64,000 bases of DNA from Mesocentrotus franciscanus (taxonomy: Eukaryota; Echinodermata; Echinoidea; Camarodonta; Strongylocentrotidae): NCBI GenBank assembly GCA_037976565.1, contig CP137668.1, forward strand, positions 21,056,251 through 21,120,250, given 5' to 3'. Shown here piece after piece: positions 1 through 11,057 of the stretch; the stretch's first letter is position 1, and every line of letters begins with the position of its first letter. Under the pieces are notes generated by a model. That model did no database searches, was not told where the DNA came from, and worked only from the letters and a program-made list of their open reading frames with translations. The translations under genes and the position numbers were made by a program.

Positions 1-296
1 TGGAATGATTTATCATTGAATTTATAGTTATCTTTATTAATTAGTGAGGTCTGACTACATTGTGTAGCCCTTTATGCTCAAAGTTCCCTCAAACAATATT
101 TCTATTAAGTTTGGTAGGGTTTATGCATTTGCTCATGTGCTTTGTCTAGTAACAAACTCTTGTATGAATGTTACACTGTACAATGTACATCACATAGGTT
201 TTGAGTGAGGATTAGAGAGATTTTATGTGATATTTTCAGGTGGAAATGAATGACGTTAATAATTGTGTATTTAATTTGCTTTGCTTTGCTTTGTGT
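1..296. other. Unassigned AT-rich stretch
   Basis: No exon, recognisable repeat end or RNA motif was seen here. Open frames are short and overlap on both strands, as expected by chance in AT-rich DNA. Confidence 0.4.
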
Positions 297-613
297 TTGG
301 ACTCTGAGGAATATTTGTCTGTCATCTTTAGTTTTAAAACTAACATTGTTTCTATTATTTGTGAAAAATTCAAAAGCACAAATCAGCGCTTTCAACAGCA
401 ACTTGAAGTAAAATCGCATGGGTTTTTGGAGACGAACCTTCGTACTGTTTGTAGTATGGTGTTGGCAAAAAAACAAAATTCAAAAAATTCAAAAAAATTC
501 AAAAAAATAAAAAAACAAAACAAAAAAAATTATGGCGTCCGAGTATTCGAGTACTCGCCTGTAAGCCTAGGAGTGTAATCGAGTACCTCATTACACGGTT
601 ATGCACAGCCCTA
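297..613 (+). repeat. 5'-truncated hAT-like MITE copy
   Basis: This stretch matches the right part of the complete element at 8031-8615: the same interior, the A-rich stretch, the paired CGAGTA motifs and the terminus GCACAGCCCTA. The left terminus is missing. An open frame crossing it is not conserved as protein between copies. Confidence 0.75.
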
Positions 614-1830
614 CTTTATATCAGCCTTTACAAGTTGAATTACCCCCTCTTACAAAACGATTAAAAGAAACAGCATTGTATTTGGTCTTAGGGTGCGTTT
701 CTGCTTCATTTTTTCAGGCCAGAATGAGGCTTTTGATACGCGTTTAGTTCAAAACACGGTTGCGTCCTTTCTCATTTTCGTAGACTCACCGATAAACAGC
801 GATTGTTATCTCGTAAACTCGCAAAAAAGTTCGTTTTGGATCGGCGTTTCTCCAAAAAGACGGTTTCTGGGGAAGCATAAATGCACAATCATTTGTAAAT
901 GCATTTAAATGACGTCATCATAAACGTGTTTCCGGTTCACGTGAAAATCTATAACTACAGGTGTAGCAGCACCCGTGGAAAATCCACGGGATGGGAGGGG
1001 GGTGTTGTTAATAGATATAATGTGCTGACGAAAATAAACTTAGATTATTTTTTTGAAAGATAATTTCTATGTTGGATGATATATTTTTAATATTTAGTCT
1101 TTTTTTTCTTCTTTTTTTTCCTTCTTTTTTTTCCTTCTATTTTTCAAATTTTATTTCTCTTGTTTGTGTACTTTTATTCTTTTACTTCTTCTTTTTATTT
1201 TAACGCATATCGCATACACGTACACGCAGTGGCCGCCCGGGCCTGCATAAATGCATGCTCCTGCCGGTGCAGTGCCTACAAAGCATTTAGCAAGATGCCT
1301 AACATCATGCATTTGCTACACCACATTTCGTGAGTTGATCGTCATCTGCTGTGTATCTCCTTGATTATACAGTGCTCCTGCCTATGCAGTGCCTACAAAG
1401 CAGAATCGAAAAAGCACGCCAAAACTTGACCTGCCCTCCCGGGGTCAACGTAGCATGCAAATCCAGATACAGAGCCCGAATTCGCCTGGAGAAGGGAGCA
1501 AAAACAGTACCCCTGTGGAACTGCGGTTACGATGAGCGTTTACGATGAGCCTTTTCAAAACGCTCCTTCTGCCTTCAAAATGAAGCATAAACGCGCCCTT
1601 ACTTCCCTCAAGAAAAACGTATGAACTTACTTCAGTTCCTGTTAATTTTTGTTTTTCGTCTGCTTTTCAAGAAGTATTAATCCTTAGTCCTATGAAAGGA
1701 CTCCACATTAGTCTTTCAGTCGTTTGGGGGTGGGGGGGGGGCAGTATGAGTGATGTACAACCTGTACATGTATGTAAGACCAAGGATTTAGCGTATGAAG
1801 ATGGCATTTTGAAGGCAGGTTATACATCTG
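614..1830. other. Unassigned, with a pyrimidine-rich tract
   Basis: No gene was recognised. A T/C-rich tract lies at about 1046-1200. A short hairpin with 7-base arms (CCCGTGG/CCACGGG) lies at 972-990. A module of about 25 bases around GTGCAGTGCCTACAAAGCA occurs at about 1256 and again at about 1373. A TGACGTCA palindrome is at 910-917. Confidence 0.4.
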
Positions 1831-2009
1831 AGATGAAAGAGTATCTCTGGACTATCTAGAGCAATTTGTTAGAAGTCTGAAGTCTGAAATTACCATATTG
1901 TTGATGGGGGGTTATTTGACCACTTTTTCTACCATCAGGGCAGATTTTTTCCTAGATCAGGCCCATCAAATCCCCTTTGCTGAAAATAAAGATTGGGAAA
2001 ATTGCCCCT
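1831..2009 (+). repeat. Direct duplication, copy 1
   Basis: This block of about 180 bases recurs almost identically at 2335-2515 in the same orientation. Both run from AGATGAAAGAGTATCTCTGG to a GGGAAAATTGCCCCT end. No coding content was recognised. The DNA between the copies holds a GCCCCTTG-rich stretch and a hAT-like MITE fragment. Confidence 0.85.
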
Positions 2010-2266
2010 TGTTCTTAAGAAATTGCCCCTTGCTCTGGTAAATCCCCGTGAGCAAGGGGCAACTTTTAAAAATAAATTGCACCTTGCTCCTGGCTGCTTA
2101 ATCTAAGGCTTGATTGAGGTGTTAGTATAACTGGTGGCCAGATATCAATTTTTAAGGTAATGGACATTTATTGATTTTTTAAACGAAGTACATGTACAGT
2201 ACACTCATTTGGCAATAGCAAGACCCCCCTAGGCTGCTTCCAAACTCAAAAGGCATTCCTTTATAT

Positions 2267-2334
2267 TAAGGCTGCGACGAGTACACAAATACTCGGCCGC
2301 CATTTTTTTTTCTTTTTTTTTCCCCGTGCATCCC
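2267..2334 (+). repeat. Left-end fragment of hAT-like MITE
   Basis: It begins TAAGGCTGCGACGAGTA and continues through CTCGGCCGCC into a T run, like the left end of the element at 8031-8615. The rest of the element is absent, and the second copy of the 180-base duplication starts directly after it. Confidence 0.7.
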
Positions 2335-2515
2335 AGATGAAAGAGTATCTCTGGACTATCTAGAGCAATTTGTTAGAAGTCTGAAGTCTGAAATTACCAT
2401 ATTGTTGATGGGGGGTGTGATTTGACCACTTTTTCTACCGTCAGGGCAGATTTTTTCCTAGATCAGGCCCATCAAATCCCCTTTGCTGAAAATAAAGATT
2501 GGGAAAATTGCCCCT
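2335..2515 (+). repeat. Direct duplication, copy 2
   Basis: It is nearly identical to 1831-2009, with a few extra bases after the GATGGGGGGT motif. The close match implies a recent local duplication. Confidence 0.85.
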
Positions 2516-2697
2516 GATTGACCAAAACAATATTTTTGGAAAAGGCGCACAATTTAACCCTGATAAGCTACTCAAACCTTCCCCACCATAAATTCTGATT
2601 AAATCTCCTTGTCTCCCAGGGTACATACTGTAACAGTGCCACAGCTGATATTTTTGTCGGCTTTTTCCCATAATGCATCACATGAAAACGACTAAAT
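2516..2697 (+). repeat. Dispersed repeat, inverted copy at 56.6 kb
   Basis: It shares a diverged but collinear match, in reverse orientation, with 56558-56717. Landmarks are the CAATATTTTTGGAA region, GATAAGCTACTCAAACCTTCC and GCATCACATGAAA. No terminal repeats or coding capacity were identified. Confidence 0.6.
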
Positions 2698-5094
2698 ACT
2701 GGTGTTGCTAGACGGTGCTATGGATTGTGATTCCACCGTATTGACTTCCTACTCTATGCCTTCCCAACTCTATCCTTGTGTTTGGAATTAATTGATTGTA
2801 TTGAGTAATTAGTTCTCCTGGATTTCTCAGATGGAAATGCCTGTCAGATCACCATGATGGGAAAAAGTTAAAGACCTTCTCCGATGAAAATACAACTAAA
2901 CATTAACAGAAAGCTGATTGGACGTAGAATACAAAAACGTACACATGTTTCATTTCGTTACTGAACAATAAGCAGATAAAGACTTCAATTTCAGCCCCCT
3001 CTGAATTTGGGGTAAACAGCTGACAAATAAGCCGCTATCGTGATGACGTCACCCTATGTAGAGCAGCCAACTCGATTGTACGTCGTAACCGGCCAGCCAT
3101 GCAAATAACAATTGTGCACGAGTAATTGTTTGAGAAAGTTTGTGAAAGTTTATGAAAGTTTTTAATCGTTTTGATTTCTTCAACTACCTGTATATCCTAT
3201 AAATCTAGAAATTAAAGGGAGTGAATTTGATAATAGTAATAGTAGGGTTTTCAAAAGTAGGGTTTTCAAAAGTCTGTTTATCGGTATACCTACATTGTAC
3301 ATGTAGTAACAGTAGACTAGATCTATAAATATCACTCGCCCCAAGTACACATGTACCATAATACCATGTCTTTGCAAGCCGGCGCACCGGCGCAGGCTGG
3401 CCCCGCCTGTACTACAGTACCCAGGTGCAAGATGTTGTGTGTCCCGACAGGTTGTGTACGTATCTGGACAAAACAGCAATTTGATTTTGAAGAAGTTTAC
3501 AAGTTATATTTCACAAATCGTTTGAGAATTATGTTCGACAATATTATAAAGCCCTAATGTTCATGACGGTCGGTGCCATTCAATAAATATCTTTTGTTAA
3601 ATCCAAAGGCAAAAGAGTGTACGGACACACGACCCCCCATCCTAAAATACAGCAATCGCCGTATATTTACCATCCGTTGATCGACTAATGATAGCCTCGG
3701 ACTCAGATAAACTTCTCAGAGAATTTGATAAGTTTATTTCAAATTGATTTAGCTAATTTACTAATAAAGATTCAATGAAACAATAGAGCTGTTCAATAAT
3801 TATTTGTAATTCGTTGAAATACCGGTATTTGAATGTAACACTCAAAAAAGAAAAAACAAAGTGATATACATACCATGTTGACAGCACATAAACACACATG
3901 AAGAAGCAACCGGTGGCTATAGCCTCTACATAATATGCTGACGTCATCAAGTCGTCTTCTGTTTTTCGTGAGATTATTTCCGGGTATTGATGCTCTTGAA
4001 TTCAAGCTTTCAATTTCAAACAATTATTTCTCCTCTGCATGACACTTTGTGAGCAAATAGTAGCAATTACTGTATTCTATGGCTCAAAAGCTTCAGTTTG
4101 ATAATGATATATGATTTATCCATTTCATTTTTCAGTTCGGAGATGGTCTTTATTAAATATTGAAGCTGAGGTGATGATTGTTTTAAAGTTTAAAAGGTAT
4201 AGATATGTTGAATTGATAGCTTGTTTCCAGCAGATGTTTTGCTTCTCTCTCACTCCATCCTATCAAGAAAAGTAGCTTATAGCAATCATTAATTCATTTA
4301 TTCAGTATGAAATAGAGCTTTAGAGATCACAAGGTCATATCTTGCCAGCTCAGTTTCACAATGTGGCTGTGTTATACATGCATCACACACAGATATTTAA
4401 GCCATGCCCCCAAAGTGAATGCACACACTGAAATGGTTAAGAGTATGTTTGTGTAGTTGTAGAGAGTGTGTGTCACTGAACAGGGTATTGTTGACATACC
4501 TCACAGGCAGATGGTCATTAGAGTATTTCCAGAGGGAGTGAGTTCAATAGGCGTAGCAGAGCTATAAACCCAGAAGCATCAGCAGTTAGCTAGTAATTTG
4601 TATTGTTTAATTCAGCTAAGCACCTTTTTGTCTGCATGCATGTAGGAGGGCATTATGCTTCATTGCTGGTGAGCATTGGTAATTCAATGATGGGATTTAC
4701 TTATTAAATGGGTAATTGCTCTTCCATAAAGAAAGCATACTATCAGATTACCTGTTTGTTTTGTAGAAAAATTGTTAAATGTAAACTCTATCCTTTCCAG
4801 TATATCTTTGACCGAGTTTTACATGCTTATTCTGTGAATAGTTTCCTGTTTCACAGTGCAAGTTTATGACAATGTTTTTGGATGAACAGGTACATATATT
4901 TGCTATTCGGTGTACTTATGGTACAGGCACACAGCCCTCCTGAATATTGTCCAGTCGGTTCACAGAGATGCCAACTGTTCTGTTTTTTTGCTATGAATAT
5001 GACGGTACGTTATTTGTATGTTTTGTTTACGTTTTTTAATTTATTTTTAAATTGATGTTTTTCTTAATTTCCGATCATGGGCTTTGTGTCGTAT
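2698..5094. other. Unassigned, mostly low-copy sequence
   Basis: No exon was recognised. Visible items are a 15-base tandem duplication (GTAGGGTTTTCAAAA) near 3241-3270 and TGACGTCA palindromes near 3043 and 3941. The stretch from about 4000 to 4950 matches none of the repeat families seen elsewhere in the window and could be ordinary intergenic or intronic DNA. Confidence 0.4.
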
Positions 5095-5154
5095 GTGTAT
5101 TATGCACCTGTCAATTGTATGACCCACCCCATGAACCCCGGGGATGGTGCGTCA

Positions 5155-6567
5155 CTTGTCTAATGTGCGTCGGATTTTACTATACCATGACGCACATATG
5201 CGGCAAAACTATGACGAACTTCAGGCTACCAATGACAGTACCTCGGTCAAAATTATGACGCACCAGTTGTTGATTTTGACTGTCATTTTGACGCACATTC
5301 GACATGGTCGAAATGATACAGAACGTGTTTTTCCTGATTTGCGATCGGGGTCTAATCTCATTTCCAGGCACGAGCACTCGTTTGTTGTTGCAATACCGTT
5401 CCCCCACCTGCACCGTGCACGCCACAATGTTTTCTGTTTTCTAGCAGACATCTACGATAGATCTACTGGGATGGTGGTGCAGGGCTTTGCCATAAAATGC
5501 CCTTGTTTTTATATAATATTCCCTTTTCTGAAATCTATCATTAATACGCTCTAGATCTATTATCAAAATCAAAGTAAAATACAGAATACGTACGGTCAGA
5601 TTTGTTTCATATTTCTTCAAGTCTTTTTATTAAATGCGCGCGATGGTGATGCACAGCGGTACGTCACTTGGATCTCACACTCATCACATGGATGAGTTTG
5701 TTTCGCTGCACTGCGCAATGTCTGGCTTTTACATACACATTTCAAGGCACATAAGATGCTGCGAACGTAAAAGCGCATTTAAAACGCCGCTTACTTCAGT
5801 CCGATCACTACGGATTGAACCCACAGAAAACCAACCGCATGGCGATCTGCGATACATGTGCTTTCCTATGCGAAAAAATTGTCTGTAGCTTGTCGAGTGC
5901 TGAGCTGAAAGTTAGTAGTACAAATTTAAGTGCCAATTACAAATCAATTTGAAGATCGTATTATAAGTATGATCGTAAGTATGATCGTAAGTAATAGTAC
6001 TTGCATTGTTCGTGTTACGGTGACCAGCGCATTAATTTCGCTCTTTAATTTGGCAATTGCTTGCAAGAACACATTGATTTTCAGCAAAATAAAATTATTT
6101 CAGTCTATTTCACTATATTAATAACCCCTAGAAAGATTGAACAATTGGCTCCTACCGTTGATCTCTTTCTAAATCACCTTCACAGCATGATATCTATTCA
6201 GTTTTATTTCCCCTAGTGGCGTATTAAACAGCCGGCGGGGGGCCTGGAGGCCACTTTCAGAGAGCGAAATAAAGAAAAAGGGGGAAGAAGCACCAGAAGC
6301 GCAAAATAGTGCACAAAGCCAGGCAAAATGGGGGTAATTTCCTTCTTTTTCGCCCCGAAAAGTTAAAATTCTCGCTCTTTTTCATCATTTTGATAGGTTT
6401 TTGCACTTGCCCCTGGCGTTGTTTGAACTCGCACGCCTGTAGAAGGGGAGGGAGGGGCAGACTTGTGCCTCCCAGACGGTTGAGCGCTTTTAGGTCAGAA
6501 AAATGAGATAAAAACATCAAACGAGTATGGGTTCCACAATTCTACATTGTAAAATGACACAAGGTTG
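5155..6567. other. Unassigned interior of the inverted-repeat interval
   Basis: Open frames of up to 136 codons occur on both strands between 5144 and 5554, but none shows a domain I recognise and they overlap one another. CGCAC-containing motifs (GACGCAC) recur next to the inverted repeat. Nothing else was identified. Confidence 0.35.
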
Positions 6568-6711
6568 GTAGTGCCGAAATATGAGAGATTTGGATCAGAA
6601 ATATTTTGTGGTAAAATGGCATCTATAAAAATATGGAAAGTAGTGCCGAAATATGAGAGATTTGGATCAGAAATATTTCGTGGTAAAATGGCATCTATAA
6701 AAATATGGAAA
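6568..6711 (+). repeat. Tandem duplication, 72 bp x 2
   Basis: Two adjacent 72-base units begin GTAGTGCCGAAATATGAGAG and differ at essentially one position (TTTTGTGG versus TTTCGTGG). Because 72 is divisible by three, the duplication keeps a reading frame open, giving a repeated 24-residue string in a 72-codon frame. I see no other evidence that it is translated. Confidence 0.9.
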
Positions 6712-6954
6712 GTAGGGCCTAAAATATACAGAAATCACGATCGCAGATCATCAAACCCGGGTATTGGCCTGTGTGAGGCTTGACTGTGAACTGACCAGTC
6801 GCGCGCCACGGCTGACAATTTTATTTGCATTTGCCTTGGCCCCAAGACAAGTCTTCTTTTTTTGTTATTGCTCAGTCGGCAGATTTTCTTTAAATTATTT
6901 CGGTAAGTATATGCTATAGACTATATTAAACAATTTATTATTCCGCAAGTTAAA

Positions 6955-7182
6955 TTTCAAAAAGAAAATTTGAACTTAAACGGGATTTTAATTTGAAATC
7001 GCGCAACAAAATCAGTGGCGACTTGTTTCCGATGGGACATTCAATCGCATTGCATTTCTGCCGCGACCGTCGGGATTGCAGCGCTCAGATTTCCGATCGA
7101 AACGAATCGGCGCCAATTTTGTTTAATAGGTGACTCCAAATTAAAATCCCGCTTTGAGCAAGTTGACATTTTCTTTTTGAAA
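6955..7182. repeat. Inverted repeat / small MITE-like hairpin
   Basis: The arm at 6955-6994 (TTTCAAAAAGAAAATTTGAA, then CGGGATTTTAATTT) pairs with 7138-7182. The roughly 140-base interior is GC-richer. The arrangement fits a short non-autonomous DNA element, but no target duplication was resolved. Confidence 0.6.
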
Positions 7183-7535
7183 GTAAAATGCCAAAATAAT
7201 GAATCGCTTACGAGATTCTAACAAATATAAATACCAAAATATTTGGGGCAAAGTTTGCCGACTCGGCATTTTGGTTGGACTAGACTTCACGAAGTACACC
7301 CGCACTAGCGAGCTTGCGGGCTTCGCTAGCGGCCGTGAATACACTGTACTTTATTCAGTGACACACCTATGTAAAGTGACTGACATCGACACACCCCACC
7401 GTCAATATTGTGACTGACTATAGGAGTAAAATGACGGTACCCTGAGTCACACCTTGATGGTAAATGACCCAACCATGACGCACCTTCCCCGGGGTCCATG
7501 GGGTGGGTCATACAATTGACAGGTGCATTATGCAC

Positions 7536-8030
7536 CTATGTCTTCAAACGATGCACGCATGACGGTGATACGGGGCCCTAAAGTGCGCACGTTGCGAACA
7601 ACCCACGTGTACTGTATGCACGTCGCGCTCTGATCCCGGTACGTATACGTTTTACGTGGTACCGCCGTCGCCTATGTTTTCGAAGCTGCTCGATTGGGCG
7701 ATATGTTAAGGTGAGAGACGTTTTTTCCTTTTAAGAATACTTTTTGTTGTTGATGAAGGTTGGCATCTCTACCGGGTTGCCATGTGCATCAAAGGTACAT
7801 GTACTATGAAAGTGTTGTTGTTGCCTATCATTCTTGGAAATCACCATATTAAAAAGGTGCTCTTGATGATCCCAAAGATTACAAAATCAGATACTTTCAC
7901 AACAGGCGCATTTATACTGTCAAATACCTCATTCAAAAAAACAGCGATGTTTTGCGCTCCCGTTTACACTTGTGCGGAAGCATCACCGACTGAAAAGCTC
8001 AGTGATGTTTTGGCGTGTTTTGGTTGGTAA
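7536..8030. other. Unassigned
   Basis: No gene or repeat end was recognised apart from the 8-bp target duplication GTTGGTAA (8023-8030) that borders the next element. Confidence 0.4.
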
Positions 8031-8615
8031 TAAGGCTGCGACGAGTAGTCGAATACTCGAATACTCGCACTGTTGACAGCTACTCGAGTACGATTTCTCG
8101 TACTCGAATACTCGGCCGCCATTTTTTTTTTTTTTTTTCCCGATCACCTGGCACTGTCCAGGCCGACGGTCACCCGTGCCAGAAGAGCACCGGCAGGGGT
8201 AAAAATGTTTCCAGCTCAATCATACACAGGGTGTCACTGTCAACTCACCACTCAGAAACTGGGACCAAATCTCCGGATTTCTGTTTGGACTCGGGAGGAA
8301 TATATGCCTGTCATCTTTAGTTTTAAAAATAACATTGTTTCAATTATTTTTCAAAAATTCAAAAGCACAAATAGGCGCTTTCAACAGCAACTTGAAGTAA
8401 AATCGCGGGGGTTTTCAGAGACGAACCTTCGTACTGTTCGTAGTATGGTGTTGGCAACAACAACAAAAAATGAAAAATGAAAAAAAATTCAAAAATTCAA
8501 AAAAATCAAAAAATTCAAAAAATTCAAAAAAACATGGCGTCCGAGTATTCGAGTATTCGCGGGCAAGGCTGGGAGTGTACTCGAGTACCTCATTACACGG
8601 TTATGCACAGCCCTA
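8031..8615 (+). mobile_element. hAT-like MITE with 8-bp target duplication
   Basis: The element starts TAAGGCTGCGACGAGTA and ends GCACAGCCCTA, so its ends are imperfect inverted repeats (TAAGGCTG versus TAGGGCTG). It is flanked on both sides by GTTGGTAA (8023-8030 and 8616-8623). An 8-bp duplication with this kind of terminus is typical of the hAT superfamily. Subterminal regions are full of CGAGTA/TACTCG motifs, likely transposase-binding repeats. There is no transposase frame, so it is non-autonomous. Truncated relatives lie at 297-613 and 2267-2334. Confidence 0.85.
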
Positions 8616-8623
8616 GTTGGTAA

Positions 8624-9843
8624 TGCGCATGTGCGGTCTTCCCGATGCAAAATGCGTCTTCGATCAGCTGTTTTTACGCTGTGGCTGCTGCAGTCCAGTG
8701 AACTCGATTGAATTTACAGTTGCAGCAACTTCACGATATTTTCACAGTACCCATACCAATTTATTTGTAAATCATTGTTTGATTTAATTTTGACCTTACA
8801 TCAGCATGTTTTACTCGCGACATTACAAAGACAAAACTAACGATGCTCGATCCATACACACAGAGTCCAGCACAAACAGTTCTGCACGTATAACGGTACG
8901 TGGGACTACAGGTTACTGCACGTACCCCTATAGATGTGACTACACTTACGCTACCGTGAATTGTTCGCCATGAGTTCGTTGATGACATTGCCTTCGATTT
9001 TTTCCCGAAATAGCCGTGGGACATAAAATTATGAAAAGATATTCGGAGGAGAGCTGTACTTTGATTTATCACGTACAAAAGTATCGATGTGGTGTAATGA
9101 CGGAAAATATGAAAAATACTGCAATATTTTGAGATAAAAAATAAAAACAAATTACGCTTCGTTTCGCTCAGTTTTCGAATATTAAAACGGGGTTTGACAA
9201 CTAATTGCAATATTTATGAGTTAGAACAACTCTTCTTCTTCCATTTGACATTTCAATCATTTCATTTGGTGGTTCCTAAAGCGAGATTTTACAGTTTAGC
9301 TGAGACTCTTTCGTAGCGGTACAGCGTAAACAAGTTGTTTACTTTATGCAAATAAGGCTTCAAGGACGAAAGCTAGCGCTGCTCCTAAAGTCACATGACA
9401 AAAATCGCGATATTTTAGCTGCGAGCATTTATACTTGCCATTCGCCAAACATGCCAAACACCACGCGGACATTTAAAAAATCACACTTCGATTTGGAATG
9501 TTTTTTTGGCTTGGCATCTTTGCCGGTAAAGTGTAGTTTCCTTGGAAACATCACTGAAACATCGCGGCTCCGGTTTGGCATTTTTTGGCTTGTTTGGATG
9601 CAAGTGTAAATGGCCCTAACATAGAAAAACTCTGATGACTAAGTACTGAATTCTCTAATTCCCATAGGCTTAATGCATACCTGGTTCCTGTAGGTAATGG
9701 GTTAATAACAGGTTTTTCCAAAAATGTTTTGTCAATTTATCAAATGTCATCTTGTTATACATGTGTATGTACATGCACATGTGATATGTTTATTTATTTC
9801 TAATCTTTTATATATAATTATTTGCAGCATGAAACCTTTGTGA
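8624..9843. other. Unassigned
   Basis: A 149-codon minus-strand open frame (8761-9210) shows no recognisable domain and has low-complexity, unbiased codon use. Nothing else was identified. Confidence 0.35.
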
Positions 9844-9851
9844 ATCGTGAC

Positions 9852-10389
9852 GGTGAATTTATGTTTGGTCTACAAACATTTTGTCTACATCCAGCCCCTC
9901 AACCATCCCCATGGTCTAATAATCATTTTGTCTACTATCATGTGGTCTGACCATTTAGGTTAATAGCCATTTGGTCTAATTTCTATGTGGTCTAATCTCC
10001 TATTAGTCTACTACTCATTTGGTCTTTTGTTAATTTAGTCTAATAACCAGTTAGTATAATTCCCAGTTTGTCTAATGCCCATTTGGTTTACCATCCATAA
10101 GGTCTAATAATCATTTGATGATTAAATATTTATTGGACCATAATGATAGACGAAATGGGCATTAGACAAACTGCAAATTAGACTTAATGAGCATTAGACC
10201 AAATGGATAGTAGACTTATTGGAGATTAGACCAAATGAAAATGAGACCAATTGACTATTAGCCTAAATGGTCATTAGCCCAAATAATAAGTAGACTAAAT
10301 GATTATTAAACCATGTGGATAGAAGACAGGCTGGATGTAGACCAATTGGGTAGTAGATGAACTAGTTGTAGACCAAACAGCAATAGACC
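9852..10389. mobile_element. Foldback element made of short TTTGGTCTAAT-like repeats
   Basis: The whole 538 bases form one long imperfect palindrome. Each arm is a degenerate tandem series of 13-20 base units around CATTTGGTCTAAT (left arm) or its complement ATTAGACCAAATG (right arm), with the centre near 10115-10135. The termini match as inverted repeats (GGTGAATTTATGTTTGGTC versus GGTCTATTGCTGTTTGGTC). ATCGTGAC is duplicated directly on both sides (9844-9851, 10390-10397). This is the layout of foldback transposons. No coding capacity is present. Confidence 0.85.
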
Positions 10390-10397
10390 ATCGTGAC

Positions 10398-11057
10398 CAC
10401 TTGCAAAATTTGCATTCTTGTTTTAAAGCTGACATTCTAAGGAAATCTCAAATATTGAGATAATTACATCAATAGAAAGCTTTTAACCCCCAGAATAACA
10501 CTAAATGGCGTTCAACCGACAAAACAAGTTCAGAATAGTGAATTTATGCGAGTGAACTCCACCAAAATCTCAAAGTCAGAAACGCGGAAATGCACGGAGA
10601 AACCGGGTCCTCTATTCTAGACGTCACAACCGGGACCATGGGCTTAGTGAGAGTGAATGCTAAATGATATGCCCCCAAACTGTAAATGCTATCCTGGCAG
10701 AGCTTAGATTTTTCTTGTTAACGAGTTTATGTGATAGATTTTCTGTTTTTATTTGAATGAAGAATAACTAAGCAACGTTTTCCAGTCGCTGATTTCTTTT
10801 TATATCCTCACATTATCCTTTTTGGTAGAGTTTTAAGACGGGTTTAACAAGGTTAAATCATATGCACGTATGAATAGGCGGGTGTATCTACAGTATACCA
10901 GTAGTCCTATACATTATCTTGTCATTGCAGATAAGGTACAGGAGCAGTTTTGTGAAACGAATAGGCCTATAACTGTAACCGTAATTATCATGAATGTGTG
11001 TGACTGCCTCAGAAAAAGATTCAGTACCAGTTAAATATTTTGTTTAAATATAATTAT
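10398..11057. other. Unassigned
   Basis: No exon or repeat terminus was recognised. It separates the foldback element from the 3' end of the non-LTR retrotransposon remnant. Confidence 0.4.

Larger units (their letters stand above)
5095..7535. repeat. Interval bounded by 60-bp inverted repeats
   Basis: The 60 bases at 5095-5154 (TGCACCTGTCAATTGTATGA, then CCCACCCCATG and CCCCGGGG) recur as their reverse complement at 7476-7535 with only a few differences. Farther out, AGAGATGCCAAC near 4965 faces its complement near 7757. This could be a degenerate DNA transposon about 2.8 kb long. No transposase domain was seen inside and no target duplication was resolved. Confidence 0.55.

Noticed and set aside
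8761..9210. 149-codon minus-strand frame
   Set aside because: No motif, signal, domain or splice context was found. Frames of this length are expected by chance in a 64-kb window.
9852..10389. Short regular repeats that might be taken for a CRISPR array or a plain satellite
   Set aside because: The window is eukaryotic, there are no unique spacers of constant length, and the repeats switch to inverted orientation at the centre, with a target duplication outside.
10665..10690. Candidate upstream UBE2E exon because of a Pro-Pro-Asn-Cys reading (CCCCCAAACTGT)
   Set aside because: It is not followed by a splice donor in the needed phase, and the preceding codons do not match the UBE2E sequence and include a stop.
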